In this document: piece after piece, positions 32,781 to 39,207 of the stretch | Numbering within the stretch: position 1 is the first letter of the stretch | Layout: each line of letters opens with the position of its first letter | Source: an uncultured Clostridia bacterium | GTDB lineage: Bacteria; Bacillota; Clostridia; Christensenellales; Aristaeellaceae | Direction of reading: 5' to 3' | Length of the DNA: 39,207 nucleotides | Assembly (NCBI GenBank): GCA_934630975.1 | Contig: CAKTXH010000012.1 | Location: forward strand, 1-39,207 | Notes under the pieces: model-generated | Told to the model about the DNA's origin: nothing | The model's input: only the letters and a program-made list of their open reading frames with translations | The model's database searches: none | Program-made: the position numbers and the translations under genes

Positions 32781-34037
32781 GTGAGGAAAACGATCAAATT
32801 GCTGGCGGCGCTTGCGCTGCTGCTCATGCTGCCCGCGCTTGCGCTGGCGGCGGATTTCGCGGTGGTGCGCGGAGGCAGGCTCAACCTGCGCCAGTATGCC
32901 AGCAGCACGAGCCGCAGCCTTGGTAAGTACGACAGCGGTTCGTGGGTGCAGGTGCAGGGGCAGAGCACATCCGGCTGGTACCCCGTGCGCACGATGGACG
33001 GCAAAACCGGCTACATGGCGGGCAACTACCTGACCTTTGCGCAGAGCGGAAGCACCGGCACGGTGGCCTATGCCAATGGCGGCTATGTCAACCTGCGCCG
33101 CGGCCCGTCGCTGGATTACGCGGTGGTGACGCGTGTGACCAGCGGAACGACCATCAGTATTCTGGATGCTTCCTACGAGTGGAACTATGTCAGCGTGATG
33201 GTGAACGGCGCGACGTACACCGGCTATATGCATGATTCGCTGATCAACAAGAGCACCACGACGGCGACGGTCTCCACGCGAAACGGCGGCAAGGTGAACG
33301 TGCGGCGCGGCCCGTCCTCCGCCTACGGCAGCATCGGCTCGCTGAAAAGCGGCACGCGCGTGACGGTGCTGCTCAAGGGCAGCGGCTGGTGCCAGATCAC
33401 CGGCGGCGGGCTGACGGGCTTCATGTCCACCAGCTACCTGAGCAACATGGGCACGACGAACGGCAGCTCGAACAATAACAATTCCGGCACGGTGACGACC
33501 CGCACGGCCTACGTTAACAACCCGAGGAGCACGCAGGTGCTTTATCTGCGCGAAACGCCGTCGCAGAGCGCGCGCGCCCTCGGCCAGTACGGCAACGGCA
33601 CGCAGGTGAAGGTCGTCAACTATGGCGCGACGTGGTGCGAGGTCTATGTCGGCACGCGCCACGGCTATATGATGACCCGCTACCTCAGCTTCAACAACGA
33701 TTACGTGACGCCTACGCCCAATTACGTATACGTCACCCCGAAGCCGACCCCGCAGGTGATCTATATCACCCCGACCCCGAAGCCCCTGGTGGAATACATC
33801 ACGCCGAAGCCGGCGGAACCCGCCGCGCCCGAATCCGGCACGGCGATTACCCTTGCGGTGGCCTATGGCAGCGCAAGCAACACGATCAACGTCTATTACG
33901 ATCAGGCGATGACCTCGCTCAAGGCGACGTACACCGGCGGCAAGCAGGCGACGATGCTCAGCTACGGCGACAACGTCTGCATGATTCTCGTGGACGGCGG
34001 CGTGGCCTACGTCTCCACGTGGAACGTGAACTACTAA
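32781..34037 (+). CDS. Exported protein with four bacterial SH3 domains
   Basis: 418-aa exported protein. Signal peptide cleaved near ALAA-DF. Four SH3b units follow: about 25-87, 94-158, 162-224 and 239-306, each with an NLR/NVR-RxxPS-type start (LNLRQYASS, VNLRRGPSLDY, VNVRRGPSSAY, LYLRETPSQ) and a GY/GF-M end. A Tyr-Val-Thr-Pro-rich linker (about 309-350, for example YVYVTPKPTPQVIYITPTP) leads to a C-terminal ~65-residue domain. No catalytic domain is present, so it probably binds cell wall. GTG 32781 is the start that keeps the full signal peptide; its ribosome binding site (GGTGA) is weak. Followed by repeat copy B and the SpoIID-like gene. Confidence 0.85.
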   Translation: MRKTIKLLAALALLLMLPALALAADFAVVRGGRLNLRQYASSTSRSLGKYDSGSWVQVQGQSTSGWYPVRTMDGKTGYMAGNYLTFAQSGSTGTVAYANGGYVNLRRGPSLDYAVVTRVTSGTTISILDASYEWNYVSVMVNGATYTGYMHDSLINKSTTTATVSTRNGGKVNVRRGPSSAYGSIGSLKSGTRVTVLLKGSGWCQITGGGLTGFMSTSYLSNMGTTNGSSNNNNSGTVTTRTAYVNNPRSTQVLYLRETPSQSARALGQYGNGTQVKVVNYGATWCEVYVGTRHGYMMTRYLSFNNDYVTPTPNYVYVTPKPTPQVIYITPTPKPLVEYITPKPAEPAAPESGTAITLAVAYGSASNTINVYYDQAMTSLKATYTGGKQATMLSYGDNVCMILVDGGVAYVSTWNVNY

Positions 34038-34061
34038 GGGGAGGCGTCGGGACGCTGCTCC

Positions 34062-34271
34062 GGGAAACTCACATAGTCGCCTTCGGCTCCTTGTGATTTC
34101 CGATTTTCGCCACGCTGAATCCCGCACAGCGGGCGCGTGGCTTCAATCCCAAACCCTGCCAAGAACCTGAGGTTCTTGGATTTCCCACTTTGCTTCGCGG
34201 TATGCCGCGAAGCGAAAAGCGGGAGGTGCAGGAACCTCAGGTTCCTGCCGGGGCGTGGGGCAGAGCCCCAC
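34062..34271. repeat. Modular palindromic repeat, copy B (double unit)
   Basis: Starts 25 nt after the SH3 gene with the 89-nt block (34062-34150), inverted copy of 20520-20608 with one difference. Then CCAAGAACCT-G-AGGTTCTTGG (34159-34179), GCTTCGCGG-TATG-CCGCGAAGC (34192-34213), CAGGAACCT-C-AGGTTCCTG (34229-34247), GTGGGGC-AGA-GCCCCAC (34255-34271). The central hairpin looks shared by two units facing opposite ways. Confidence 0.85.
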
Positions 34272-34329
34272 ACGTCCCCCAACGCATAAATCAGTCGTCT
34301 TCGCGCATATTATCCCCCGGAGGGATGGT

Positions 34330-35334
34330 ATGAAGCGAGGATGGCTGATTTTTTTGTGCGCGGCCTGCCTGTGCCTCGGCGGCTGCGCGGCAAAGAGCGG
34401 CGGCGGGGATCAACCCGCCCTGCCGCAGCCGGAACAGACCACGGGCCAAACGCAGAGCGGAAGCGCGGCGCAGCTCGTGCCCGAACGGCTGGCGCGAAAC
34501 GAATCCGGCGTGCCGATGCTCAAGGTCTACGACGTGAAAAACGAGAAGCTGGAAACCCTGTCCGTCGAGGATTATCTGCCCGCCGTGCTGGCCGGGGAGA
34601 TGGCGGGCGATTGGCCGCTGGAAGCGCTCAAGGCGCAGGCGATTCTGGCGCGCACGTTCGTGCTGCAATTCGTCTCCCAAAAAGAATCCATGTACGACGG
34701 CGCGGATATCTCCACCGATATCAAGGAGGCGCAGGCGTATGACGCGGCGGGCGTGAACGCGCGCATCCGCGAGGCCGTGCAGGAGACCCGCGGCGAAGTG
34801 CTCAATGCGGGCGGCGAGCTGCCCTATGCGTGGTTCCACGCCCATTCCGGCGGGCTGACGGCGCGCGCCAAGGAGGGGCTGGATTACGAAAAGGCCGAGC
34901 CGAGCTATACCCAGTGCGTCAAGGGCATGGAAAACGACGAAGCCCCGGCGGAAGCCGCCCATTGGCAGGCCAGCTTTTCCGCGGATGAGGTGCTTGCCGC
35001 GGCCAAAGCGTCCGGCGCAAAGGTGGACAAGCTGGAAAGCGTCGCCATCGGCCAGCGCGGCGAATCCGGCCGCGCCGAAACGCTGCTGATTTCCGGGCAG
35101 GAGGTTTCCGCCCCGGCGTTCCGCATCGCCATCGGCTCGACGAAGATGCGCTCCTGCCTGCTGGAAAGCCTGCGCATGGAGGATGGGCAGGTCAAAATGA
35201 GCGGCAAGGGCTACGGTCACGGCGTGGGCATGAGCCAGTGGGGCGCGTATGCGATGGCCAAAGAAGGCAAGACCGCCGAAGAGATCGTCATGCATTATTT
35301 TCAGGGCGTGAGCATTGATCAGGCGTGGGAATAA
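34330..35334 (+). CDS. spoIID: SpoIID/LytB-like lytic transglycosylase, lipoprotein
   Basis: 334-aa lipoprotein with lipobox LGGC (Cys19). The SpoIID domain has EDYLPAVLAGEMAGDWPLEALKAQAILARTF with the candidate catalytic Glu90, HSGG in the middle, and GYGHGVGMSQWGAYAMAKEGKTAEEIVMHYF near the end. SpoIID cleaves peptidoglycan strands lacking stem peptides during engulfment; vegetative homologues also exist, so sporulation cannot be concluded from it. Known SpoIID proteins are usually membrane-anchored by a helix, here apparently by lipid. ATG 34330 follows GGAGGG. The gene lies directly after an SH3-domain wall protein. Confidence 0.88.
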   Translation: MKRGWLIFLCAACLCLGGCAAKSGGGDQPALPQPEQTTGQTQSGSAAQLVPERLARNESGVPMLKVYDVKNEKLETLSVEDYLPAVLAGEMAGDWPLEALKAQAILARTFVLQFVSQKESMYDGADISTDIKEAQAYDAAGVNARIREAVQETRGEVLNAGGELPYAWFHAHSGGLTARAKEGLDYEKAEPSYTQCVKGMENDEAPAEAAHWQASFSADEVLAAAKASGAKVDKLESVAIGQRGESGRAETLLISGQEVSAPAFRIAIGSTKMRSCLLESLRMEDGQVKMSGKGYGHGVGMSQWGAYAMAKEGKTAEEIVMHYFQGVSIDQAWE

Positions 35335-35349
35335 GGAAAAACATCAAAC

Positions 35350-35395
35350 ACAGGCTGTTCCGGCTTTTGAACGAAGCGGAACAGCCTGTTTATTT
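35350..35395 (+). terminator. Intrinsic terminator after the SpoIID-like gene
   Basis: ACAGGCTGTTCCG (35350-35362) pairs with CGGAACAGCCTGT (35377-35389), 13 bp perfect, then TTATTTG. Confidence 0.82.
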
Positions 35396-35454
35396 GCGGT
35401 TAGAACCCGTTTCAATTGCAGACTGCGTTTTTTTCTGGAGAATCGGATGACGAC

Positions 35455-35520
35455 GGGGCTTTGCCCCAAACCCCACTGAGGGATTGAATCCATCAGACGC
35501 TCCGCTTCGCTCTGCGGCTG
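35455..35520. repeat. Modular palindromic repeat, copy F (partial, reverse)
   Basis: GGGGC-TTT-GCCCC followed by AAACCCCAC (35455-35476) is the reverse of hairpin 3 plus its flank in copy C. GGGATTGAATCCAT after it is close to GGGATTGAAGCCAT at the start of the 89-nt block of copy A. It ends near the stop of the minus-strand ATPase gene. Confidence 0.65.
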
Positions 35521-35527
35521 GAATTCG

Positions 35528-36586
35528 TCAGTTTTTCAGGCTCTCCAGCGTCTGATCCAGCATCGTCTGCCATTTTTCAAAATCCATATTCGGCACATAG
35601 AAGGATTCCAGCTCGTCATGAAGCTGTTTGGCCTGCGCGAGCGCGGCGCTTGCGCGGTGCAGATGCAGGCGGATTCCCGCGCGCCCCTGCTCGAGCGCAC
35701 ATTCATGGCGCAGCAGCGCGCCCTGCGGGATGCAGGCGGCAAAATCGAAGCTCTGCTCGGCGGCGAGCTGTTCCCCGGTGGTGACGAGCGTGGCCAGCGC
35801 GGGGATCGTCAGGTGCAGCAGCCGCCCCGGCACGATGGGGCACAGGTGCTCCTCGACGCTGTATCCGGCGGCCTGAACGGCGGCGCTCAGGCGGCGCAGA
35901 ACGGCTGTGCCATCCATGCCCCAATGGAACATCAGGCGGATCACGCGCGGCTGGGCGTTTTCGCTGATGAGGCTGATTTCGCCCTTCGGCGTGATCGCGT
36001 CGGTGATGACGGGGCGAACGCCGGGCGCGACCTCCTTCGGCGCTTCGCGGGCGAGAACGGCCTGAACGAGCGCCTGCGTCATGGCGCACAGGCGGGCCTC
36101 GTCCGTGGCGGCGCGCAGCGTGGCGGCGTTATCGCGCGCGAGCGCGGCGGCGGCGGCCATGCAGGCGCGAGCGCGGCGTGAACAGGCGGCGTGATCGGCC
36201 ATGCAGGCGCGGATATGCGGCAGGCGCGGGCGCATGGTAGGCTCGTCGAGACATTCGCCGAGGTTGATGATGCTGTCCCGCGCGCCGGGAATTTCGGGAT
36301 CGACGATATGCGGCGCGGTGCCGTCCAGAATCAGAAGCCCCGCATGCGGCACGGCCACGCCGTCCAGACTGTCCGGGTCGCCGGAACAGAAATACAGGGT
36401 CGAGGCTTCGCCGTTTGCGCAGAGCGCGGCATGCACCCGCCGCATGAACGTCGATTTGCCCACGCCCGGCCCGCCTTTGAGAATCAGCTTGCGCTTTAAA
36501 ACCGAATCGTCGATCAGGTGGTCAAAGCAGGAGATAAAGCCGTCCGGCCCCATCGCGCCGGGGAAAAGGGTTCTGGCGGTATTCAA
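35528..36586 (-). CDS. P-loop ATPase, PRK06851-like
   Basis: 352-aa protein recognised by TARTLFPGAMGPDGFISCFDHLI, Walker A KGGPGVGKSTFMRRV, then YFCSGDPDSLDGV and LDGTAPHIVDPEIPGARDSIINLGE, the pattern of the PRK06851 family of Clostridia and Bacilli, whose function is not known. A C-terminal half repeats a weaker nucleotide-domain-like fold (ITPKGEISLISE). The start is taken as TTG 36586 (minus), 7 nt after GGAGG; ATG 36592 is two codons longer but directly abuts the ribosome binding site. Terminator for the upstream gene separates it from the Thr-Pro protein. Confidence 0.8.
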   Translation of the reverse strand: MNTARTLFPGAMGPDGFISCFDHLIDDSVLKRKLILKGGPGVGKSTFMRRVHAALCANGEASTLYFCSGDPDSLDGVAVPHAGLLILDGTAPHIVDPEIPGARDSIINLGECLDEPTMRPRLPHIRACMADHAACSRRARACMAAAAALARDNAATLRAATDEARLCAMTQALVQAVLAREAPKEVAPGVRPVITDAITPKGEISLISENAQPRVIRLMFHWGMDGTAVLRRLSAAVQAAGYSVEEHLCPIVPGRLLHLTIPALATLVTTGEQLAAEQSFDFAACIPQGALLRHECALEQGRAGIRLHLHRASAALAQAKQLHDELESFYVPNMDFEKWQTMLDQTLESLKN

Positions 36587-36636
36587 AAGCATCCCTCCGA
36601 TTGTCAGATTTCCTTACACCTTATGCGCCGCTCAAA

Positions 36637-36675
36637 GAAAAATTCGCCTCCCGTTCAAAATGGGAGGCGAAAAAC
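36637..36675 (-). terminator. Terminator of the Thr-Pro stalk protein gene
   Basis: TTCGCCTCCC (36643-36652) pairs with GGGAGGCGAA (36662-36671); read on minus it is followed by TTTTTC. It lies 7 nt after the stop. Confidence 0.85.
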
Positions 36676-36677
36676 GG

Positions 36678-38846
36678 TTAGTCGCGCTCCTTTCGAATCA
36701 CGACGATCATCATCACAACCACCACGATCACCAGCAGCAGGAGCAGGAGCAGAACGCCCAACGGCATGCCGTTGACCGTCGTTGCCATCAGCGGCGTCGG
36801 AGACGGGCTGGGCGTAGGCTCAGGCGTATCGGTCGGAACGGGAGTCGGCGTGGCCGTGGGTTCCGGGGTATCGGTCGGAACAGGAGTCGGCGTAGCCGTG
36901 GGTTCCGGGGTCGGTGTCGGAGTCGGAGTGGGAGTAGGCGTGGGTGTCGGTGTCGGAGTGGGAGTAGGCGTGGGTGTCGGAGTCGGAGTGGGAGTAGGCG
37001 TGGGTGTCGGAGTCGGAGTGGGAGTCGGAGTAGGCGTGGGGGTCGGAGTAGGCGTGGGAGTGGGAGTAGGCGTGGGAGTGGGAGTAGGCGTGGGAGTGGG
37101 AGTAGGCGTGGGTGTCGGAGTAGGCGTGGGAGTGGGAGTAGGCGTGGGAGTGGGAGTAGGCGTGGGAGTGGGAGTAGGCGTGGGTGTCGGAGTAGGCGTG
37201 GGAGTGGGAGTAGGCGTGGGAGTAGGTGTGGGGGTCGGAGTAGGTGTCGGAGTGGGCGTGGGAGTCGGAGTAGGTGTCGGGGTCGGAGTAGGCGTGGGAG
37301 TGGGAGTAGGCGTGGGAGTCGGAGTAGGTGTGGGGGTCGGAGTAGGCGTCGGAGTAGGCGTGGGAGTCGGAGTCGGAGTAGGCGTGGCGTGCAGCGTACG
37401 GAGCAGGTATTCAAGCTGCTTTTCAAGCTGCGCGACGCTGCCCGGCTGCACGATCATCAGCGTATCGTCGTCCAGTTTGGCGATGGAGACGCTGGCCGCT
37501 TCTTCGTTTTCCGGCACATAGCGCAGCGCGCTTTCCGTGTCGGTCAGGCCGAAGTTCTCGACGCTTTCGCCGAAGAGCTTTTCGTAAACGTCGCTGTCCT
37601 GACGCGCCTGCGCGAGCGAATTTGCAATGCTGGAAAGCGCTTCGCCGGTCGCCGTCGTGCCCGGCACGAGCGCGATGGCCTGCACGCCGTCGCCGCCGTA
37701 GAGCACGATGGCCTGCGCGTTCTGCGATTCCTTCGCGGCGGCGGAGAGATAGGCGGGCGTTTCGGTCGGGAGCGGCGTGTTGCCGTCGGCGAGCATCTGC
37801 CTGAGCTGGCTGTACGTCATGGCCTGCGGTTCGGGCGTGGCCTGCGCATCCAGCGAGATTTCGCCCGCATCCACCGCCTCCTGAAGCGAGGCGACGCTGA
37901 CTGCGTGGCCGGAAGCCGCGCTGATGAGCAGCGAAAGCGCGTCGTCGGAGAGGTTCGCGCCGGGCGCGAGATACAGCGTCGCGCTCTGCCTGTCGGAAGA
38001 GAGCGAGGAGACGATGGAAGCGCTGCTGGACGCGTCGGCCTTCGCGGCTTCCGTCGCGGTGCGGATCAGCGAGATCATTTCATCCAGCGTCAGCCCGCCG
38101 TCCGGCAGGAAGCGAACCAGCAGAGAGCCGTCGCTCTGCGCTTCGGCGGAGAAGAGAATATCGCCTTCCGCGCCGGAGGACGAGGCGAACACCGGTAGCA
38201 CGTCGGAAACCTTGCGCGGGATGCGGTCGATTTCGTTGCCCAGCGGGTCGTAAAGCACGGTGTCGCCGTTGGCTTCCACCAGCATTTTGCCCGGCATGGC
38301 GGTATAGACATAGCTGACGCACACGTCGGCGTAGCCTTGCAGCTCTTTCGCGTCCATCTTCACGGTGCGCGTCGTCCCGGCCACGGCCGTGCGGGGGAAG
38401 GAGACGCGGAACACCCACGCGCCGGAACTGCGCACCCGCAGAACGCGCGCCTTGTTGGCGTAGACGGAGGCATAGACATACAGCGAACTGGACGGGTTCA
38501 CCGTCGCGGAGGTCAGCGACAGGCGCGCGCTGCCCGCGCCGGGCACCAGCGCAGGCATGCCGGAGAGCGCGTAATCCGCATGGGCGCTCGCGCCGGAGGC
38601 GGCGCGGGAGGCGTCCACCGAGAAGGTGTGCGCCTGCGAAAGCGCCTCCATCATCTCGATGGGTTTGAGGCCGGAGAGCGCCACGGCGTTGGTAGAGACC
38701 GCCGCCGGGCCGAGCGTGTCGCGCGCCGTCTGCGTGACGCTCACCTCGGTGAGCTGCCAATAGCAGGGCTGCGCCGCTTCGCCCAGCGCCAGAGCGGCCG
38801 TCAGGCACAGGCACAGCAGCAGCCAGAGGGTAACAAGTCGCTTCAT
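36678..38846 (-). CDS. Surface protein with an 80-unit Thr-Pro stalk and C-terminal membrane anchor
   Basis: 722-aa exported protein. Signal peptide (MKRLVTLWLLLCLCLTAALALG), an N-terminal ~460-residue region with no recognised family, a perfectly regular (Thr-Pro)80 stretch at residues 488-647, a Glu/Thr/Pro/Val-rich segment with two copies of PEPTATPTPVPTDT, then a transmembrane helix (GVLLLLLLLVIVVVVMMIVV) and basic tail IRKERD. Topology is outside-facing domain on an extended stalk. N-terminal part contains Ser/Ala/Asp-rich segments (for example SDDALSLLISAASGHA) and may bind or sense something; unknown. ATG at 38846 on the minus strand follows AGGAG at a somewhat long distance. Confidence 0.8.
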   Translation of the reverse strand: MKRLVTLWLLLCLCLTAALALGEAAQPCYWQLTEVSVTQTARDTLGPAAVSTNAVALSGLKPIEMMEALSQAHTFSVDASRAASGASAHADYALSGMPALVPGAGSARLSLTSATVNPSSSLYVYASVYANKARVLRVRSSGAWVFRVSFPRTAVAGTTRTVKMDAKELQGYADVCVSYVYTAMPGKMLVEANGDTVLYDPLGNEIDRIPRKVSDVLPVFASSSGAEGDILFSAEAQSDGSLLVRFLPDGGLTLDEMISLIRTATEAAKADASSSASIVSSLSSDRQSATLYLAPGANLSDDALSLLISAASGHAVSVASLQEAVDAGEISLDAQATPEPQAMTYSQLRQMLADGNTPLPTETPAYLSAAAKESQNAQAIVLYGGDGVQAIALVPGTTATGEALSSIANSLAQARQDSDVYEKLFGESVENFGLTDTESALRYVPENEEAASVSIAKLDDDTLMIVQPGSVAQLEKQLEYLLRTLHATPTPTPTPTPTPTPTPTPTPTPTPTPTPTPTPTPTPTPTPTPTPTPTPTPTPTPTPTPTPTPTPTPTPTPTPTPTPTPTPTPTPTPTPTPTPTPTPTPTPTPTPTPTPTPTPTPTPTPTPTPTPTPTPTPTPTPTPTPTPTPTPTPTPTPTPTPTPTPTPEPTATPTPVPTDTPEPTATPTPVPTDTPEPTPSPSPTPLMATTVNGMPLGVLLLLLLLVIVVVVMMIVVIRKERD
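36906..37385. repeat. 6-bp coding tandem repeat (Thr-Pro dipeptides)
   Basis: 480 nt of 6-bp units on plus, GG(A/C/T/G)GT(A/G/C), with third-position variation only, encoding 80 uninterrupted Thr-Pro pairs on minus. Larger blocks such as GGAGTAGGCGTGGGAGTG recur, showing that stretches longer than 6 bp were duplicated. Every length change of 6 bp keeps frame. Confidence 0.95.
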
Positions 38847-38968
38847 AAGGGGAAACGCTCCTTTCACCACGCGGCACGCCGCGCGCTTTGATCCCATGTG
38901 TATGCAGCCGGATTTGGAATGATTGCCTGTCTCCCGGCTTTTCCTTTTTGGCAAAGTTGTATGAAATA

Positions 38969-38997
38969 TTTATAGCATGCCTGACGGAAAAAAGCAA
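38969..38997 (-). promoter_or_regulatory. Promoter of the Thr-Pro stalk protein gene
   Basis: On minus TTGCTT (plus 38992-38997), 17-nt spacer, TGC-TATAAA extended -10 (plus 38969-38974), about 120 nt before the start codon. Confidence 0.65.
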
Positions 38998-39093
38998 GAT
39001 AAACCAACAAAAAAGACAAATTTATCCGCTGACCCTGCGCCTTTTTCGGCGAAAAAAGAAATTTAGGGGCTATGCAGAAATAAGGTTTTAAGC

Positions 39094-39099
39094 TATAAT
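39094..39099 (+). promoter_or_regulatory. -10 element before the partial P-loop gene
   Basis: TATAAT at 39094-39099, 37 nt before the GTG start; no convincing -35 at standard distance. Confidence 0.5.
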
Positions 39100-39136
39100 G
39101 TGGGTAATCAGAAAACAAGAAAGGGAGGGATTGACC

Positions 39137-39207
39137 GTGATCCAGGTTATCTTTGGCAAGAAGGGTTCCGGCAAGACCAAGCGCATTTTGGATATGGCGA
39201 ACGCTTC
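39137..39207 (+). CDS. P-loop NTP-binding protein (start only)
   Basis: Only the first 23 codons are in the window and the gene runs off the end. GTG 39137 follows GGGAGGG (39124-39129). The peptide begins IQVIFGKKGSGKTKRILDM, with a Walker A motif GKKGSGKT directly at the N-terminus. The family cannot be fixed from this much; ATP or GTP binding is likely. Confidence 0.75.
   Translation, partial: MIQVIFGKKGSGKTKRILDMANA

Noticed and set aside
32652..34127. Minus-strand open frame opposite the SH3 gene that shares its first residues with a frame at 20543
   Set aside because: The shared N-terminus is just the 89-nt repeat read in the same direction; it is not a protein family.
36906..37385. 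CRISPR-like repeat array
   Set aside because: Unit is 6 bp without spacers and in frame with a coding sequence; no cas genes.
36766..37521. Plus-strand open frame of pure Gly-Val repeats
   Set aside because: Another reading of the same 6-bp array. Collagen- or elastin-like look is a by-product; no start site or flanking domain.
36201..38198. Long plus-strand open frame rich in Arg-Gly-Ser over the Thr-Pro gene
   Set aside because: It is the antisense image of the Thr-Pro array and the G+C-rich ATPase gene; no ribosome binding site, no domain, and the minus genes have signal peptide, motifs and terminator.

Overview
The window reads as a chromosomal piece of an anaerobic, Gram-positive member of the Clostridia (inference). 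Pointers are a YesM/YesN-type two-component pair, a split transketolase, a DUF1540 protein, an FMN riboswitch in front of a RibU-type ECF S component, a group B [FeFe] hydrogenase, a SEC-C methionine aminopeptidase, a SpoIID-type enzyme and strong GGAGG ribosome binding sites. No rRNA, tRNA, CRISPR array, insertion sequence or phage gene was seen.

Region 1 (about 1-20.3 kb, all genes on +) is a pentose-utilisation locus. It holds a YtfQ-like lipoprotein binding protein, two tandem paralogous secreted alpha/beta-hydrolases (PHB-depolymerase/feruloyl-esterase-like C-terminus, unrecognised N-terminus), a second YtfQ-like binding protein, an ABC transporter of the galactofuranose YtfR/YtfT/YjfF type, an FGGY sugar kinase, L-arabinose isomerase, L-ribulose-5-phosphate 4-epimerase, a small transaldolase, both halves of transketolase, and a YesM/YesN two-component system. 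The reading is that secreted esterases trim acylated plant polysaccharide, the transporter imports released furanose-type pentose, AraA, the kinase and AraD convert it to xylulose-5-phosphate, and transaldolase plus transketolase pass it to glycolysis. The substrate (arabinofuranose or an arabinoxylan fragment) is inferred.

Region 2 (about 20.4-39.2 kb) is visibly richer in G+C, has genes on both strands and looks like ordinary chromosome: DUF1540 protein; FMN-binding exported protein and convergent TetR regulator; Fe-S aldo/keto reductase and [FeFe] hydrogenase; DUF6056-like membrane protein; polyamine-type acetyltransferase and secreted PIG-L deacetylase; unknown exported protein; PNPOx-like flavoprotein; riboswitch-controlled ribU; map; SH3-repeat protein and SpoIID-like lipoprotein; P-loop ATPase; a wall/surface protein with an 80-fold Thr-Pro stalk; and the start of another P-loop protein.

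The most unusual non-coding feature is a family of modular palindromic repeats sitting just downstream of stop codons in region 2 (six places). The hairpins change sequence while keeping pairing, two copies share an 89-nt block with a single difference, and one palindrome contains a gene's stop codon. None was found inside region 1; the first copy lies at its right edge.
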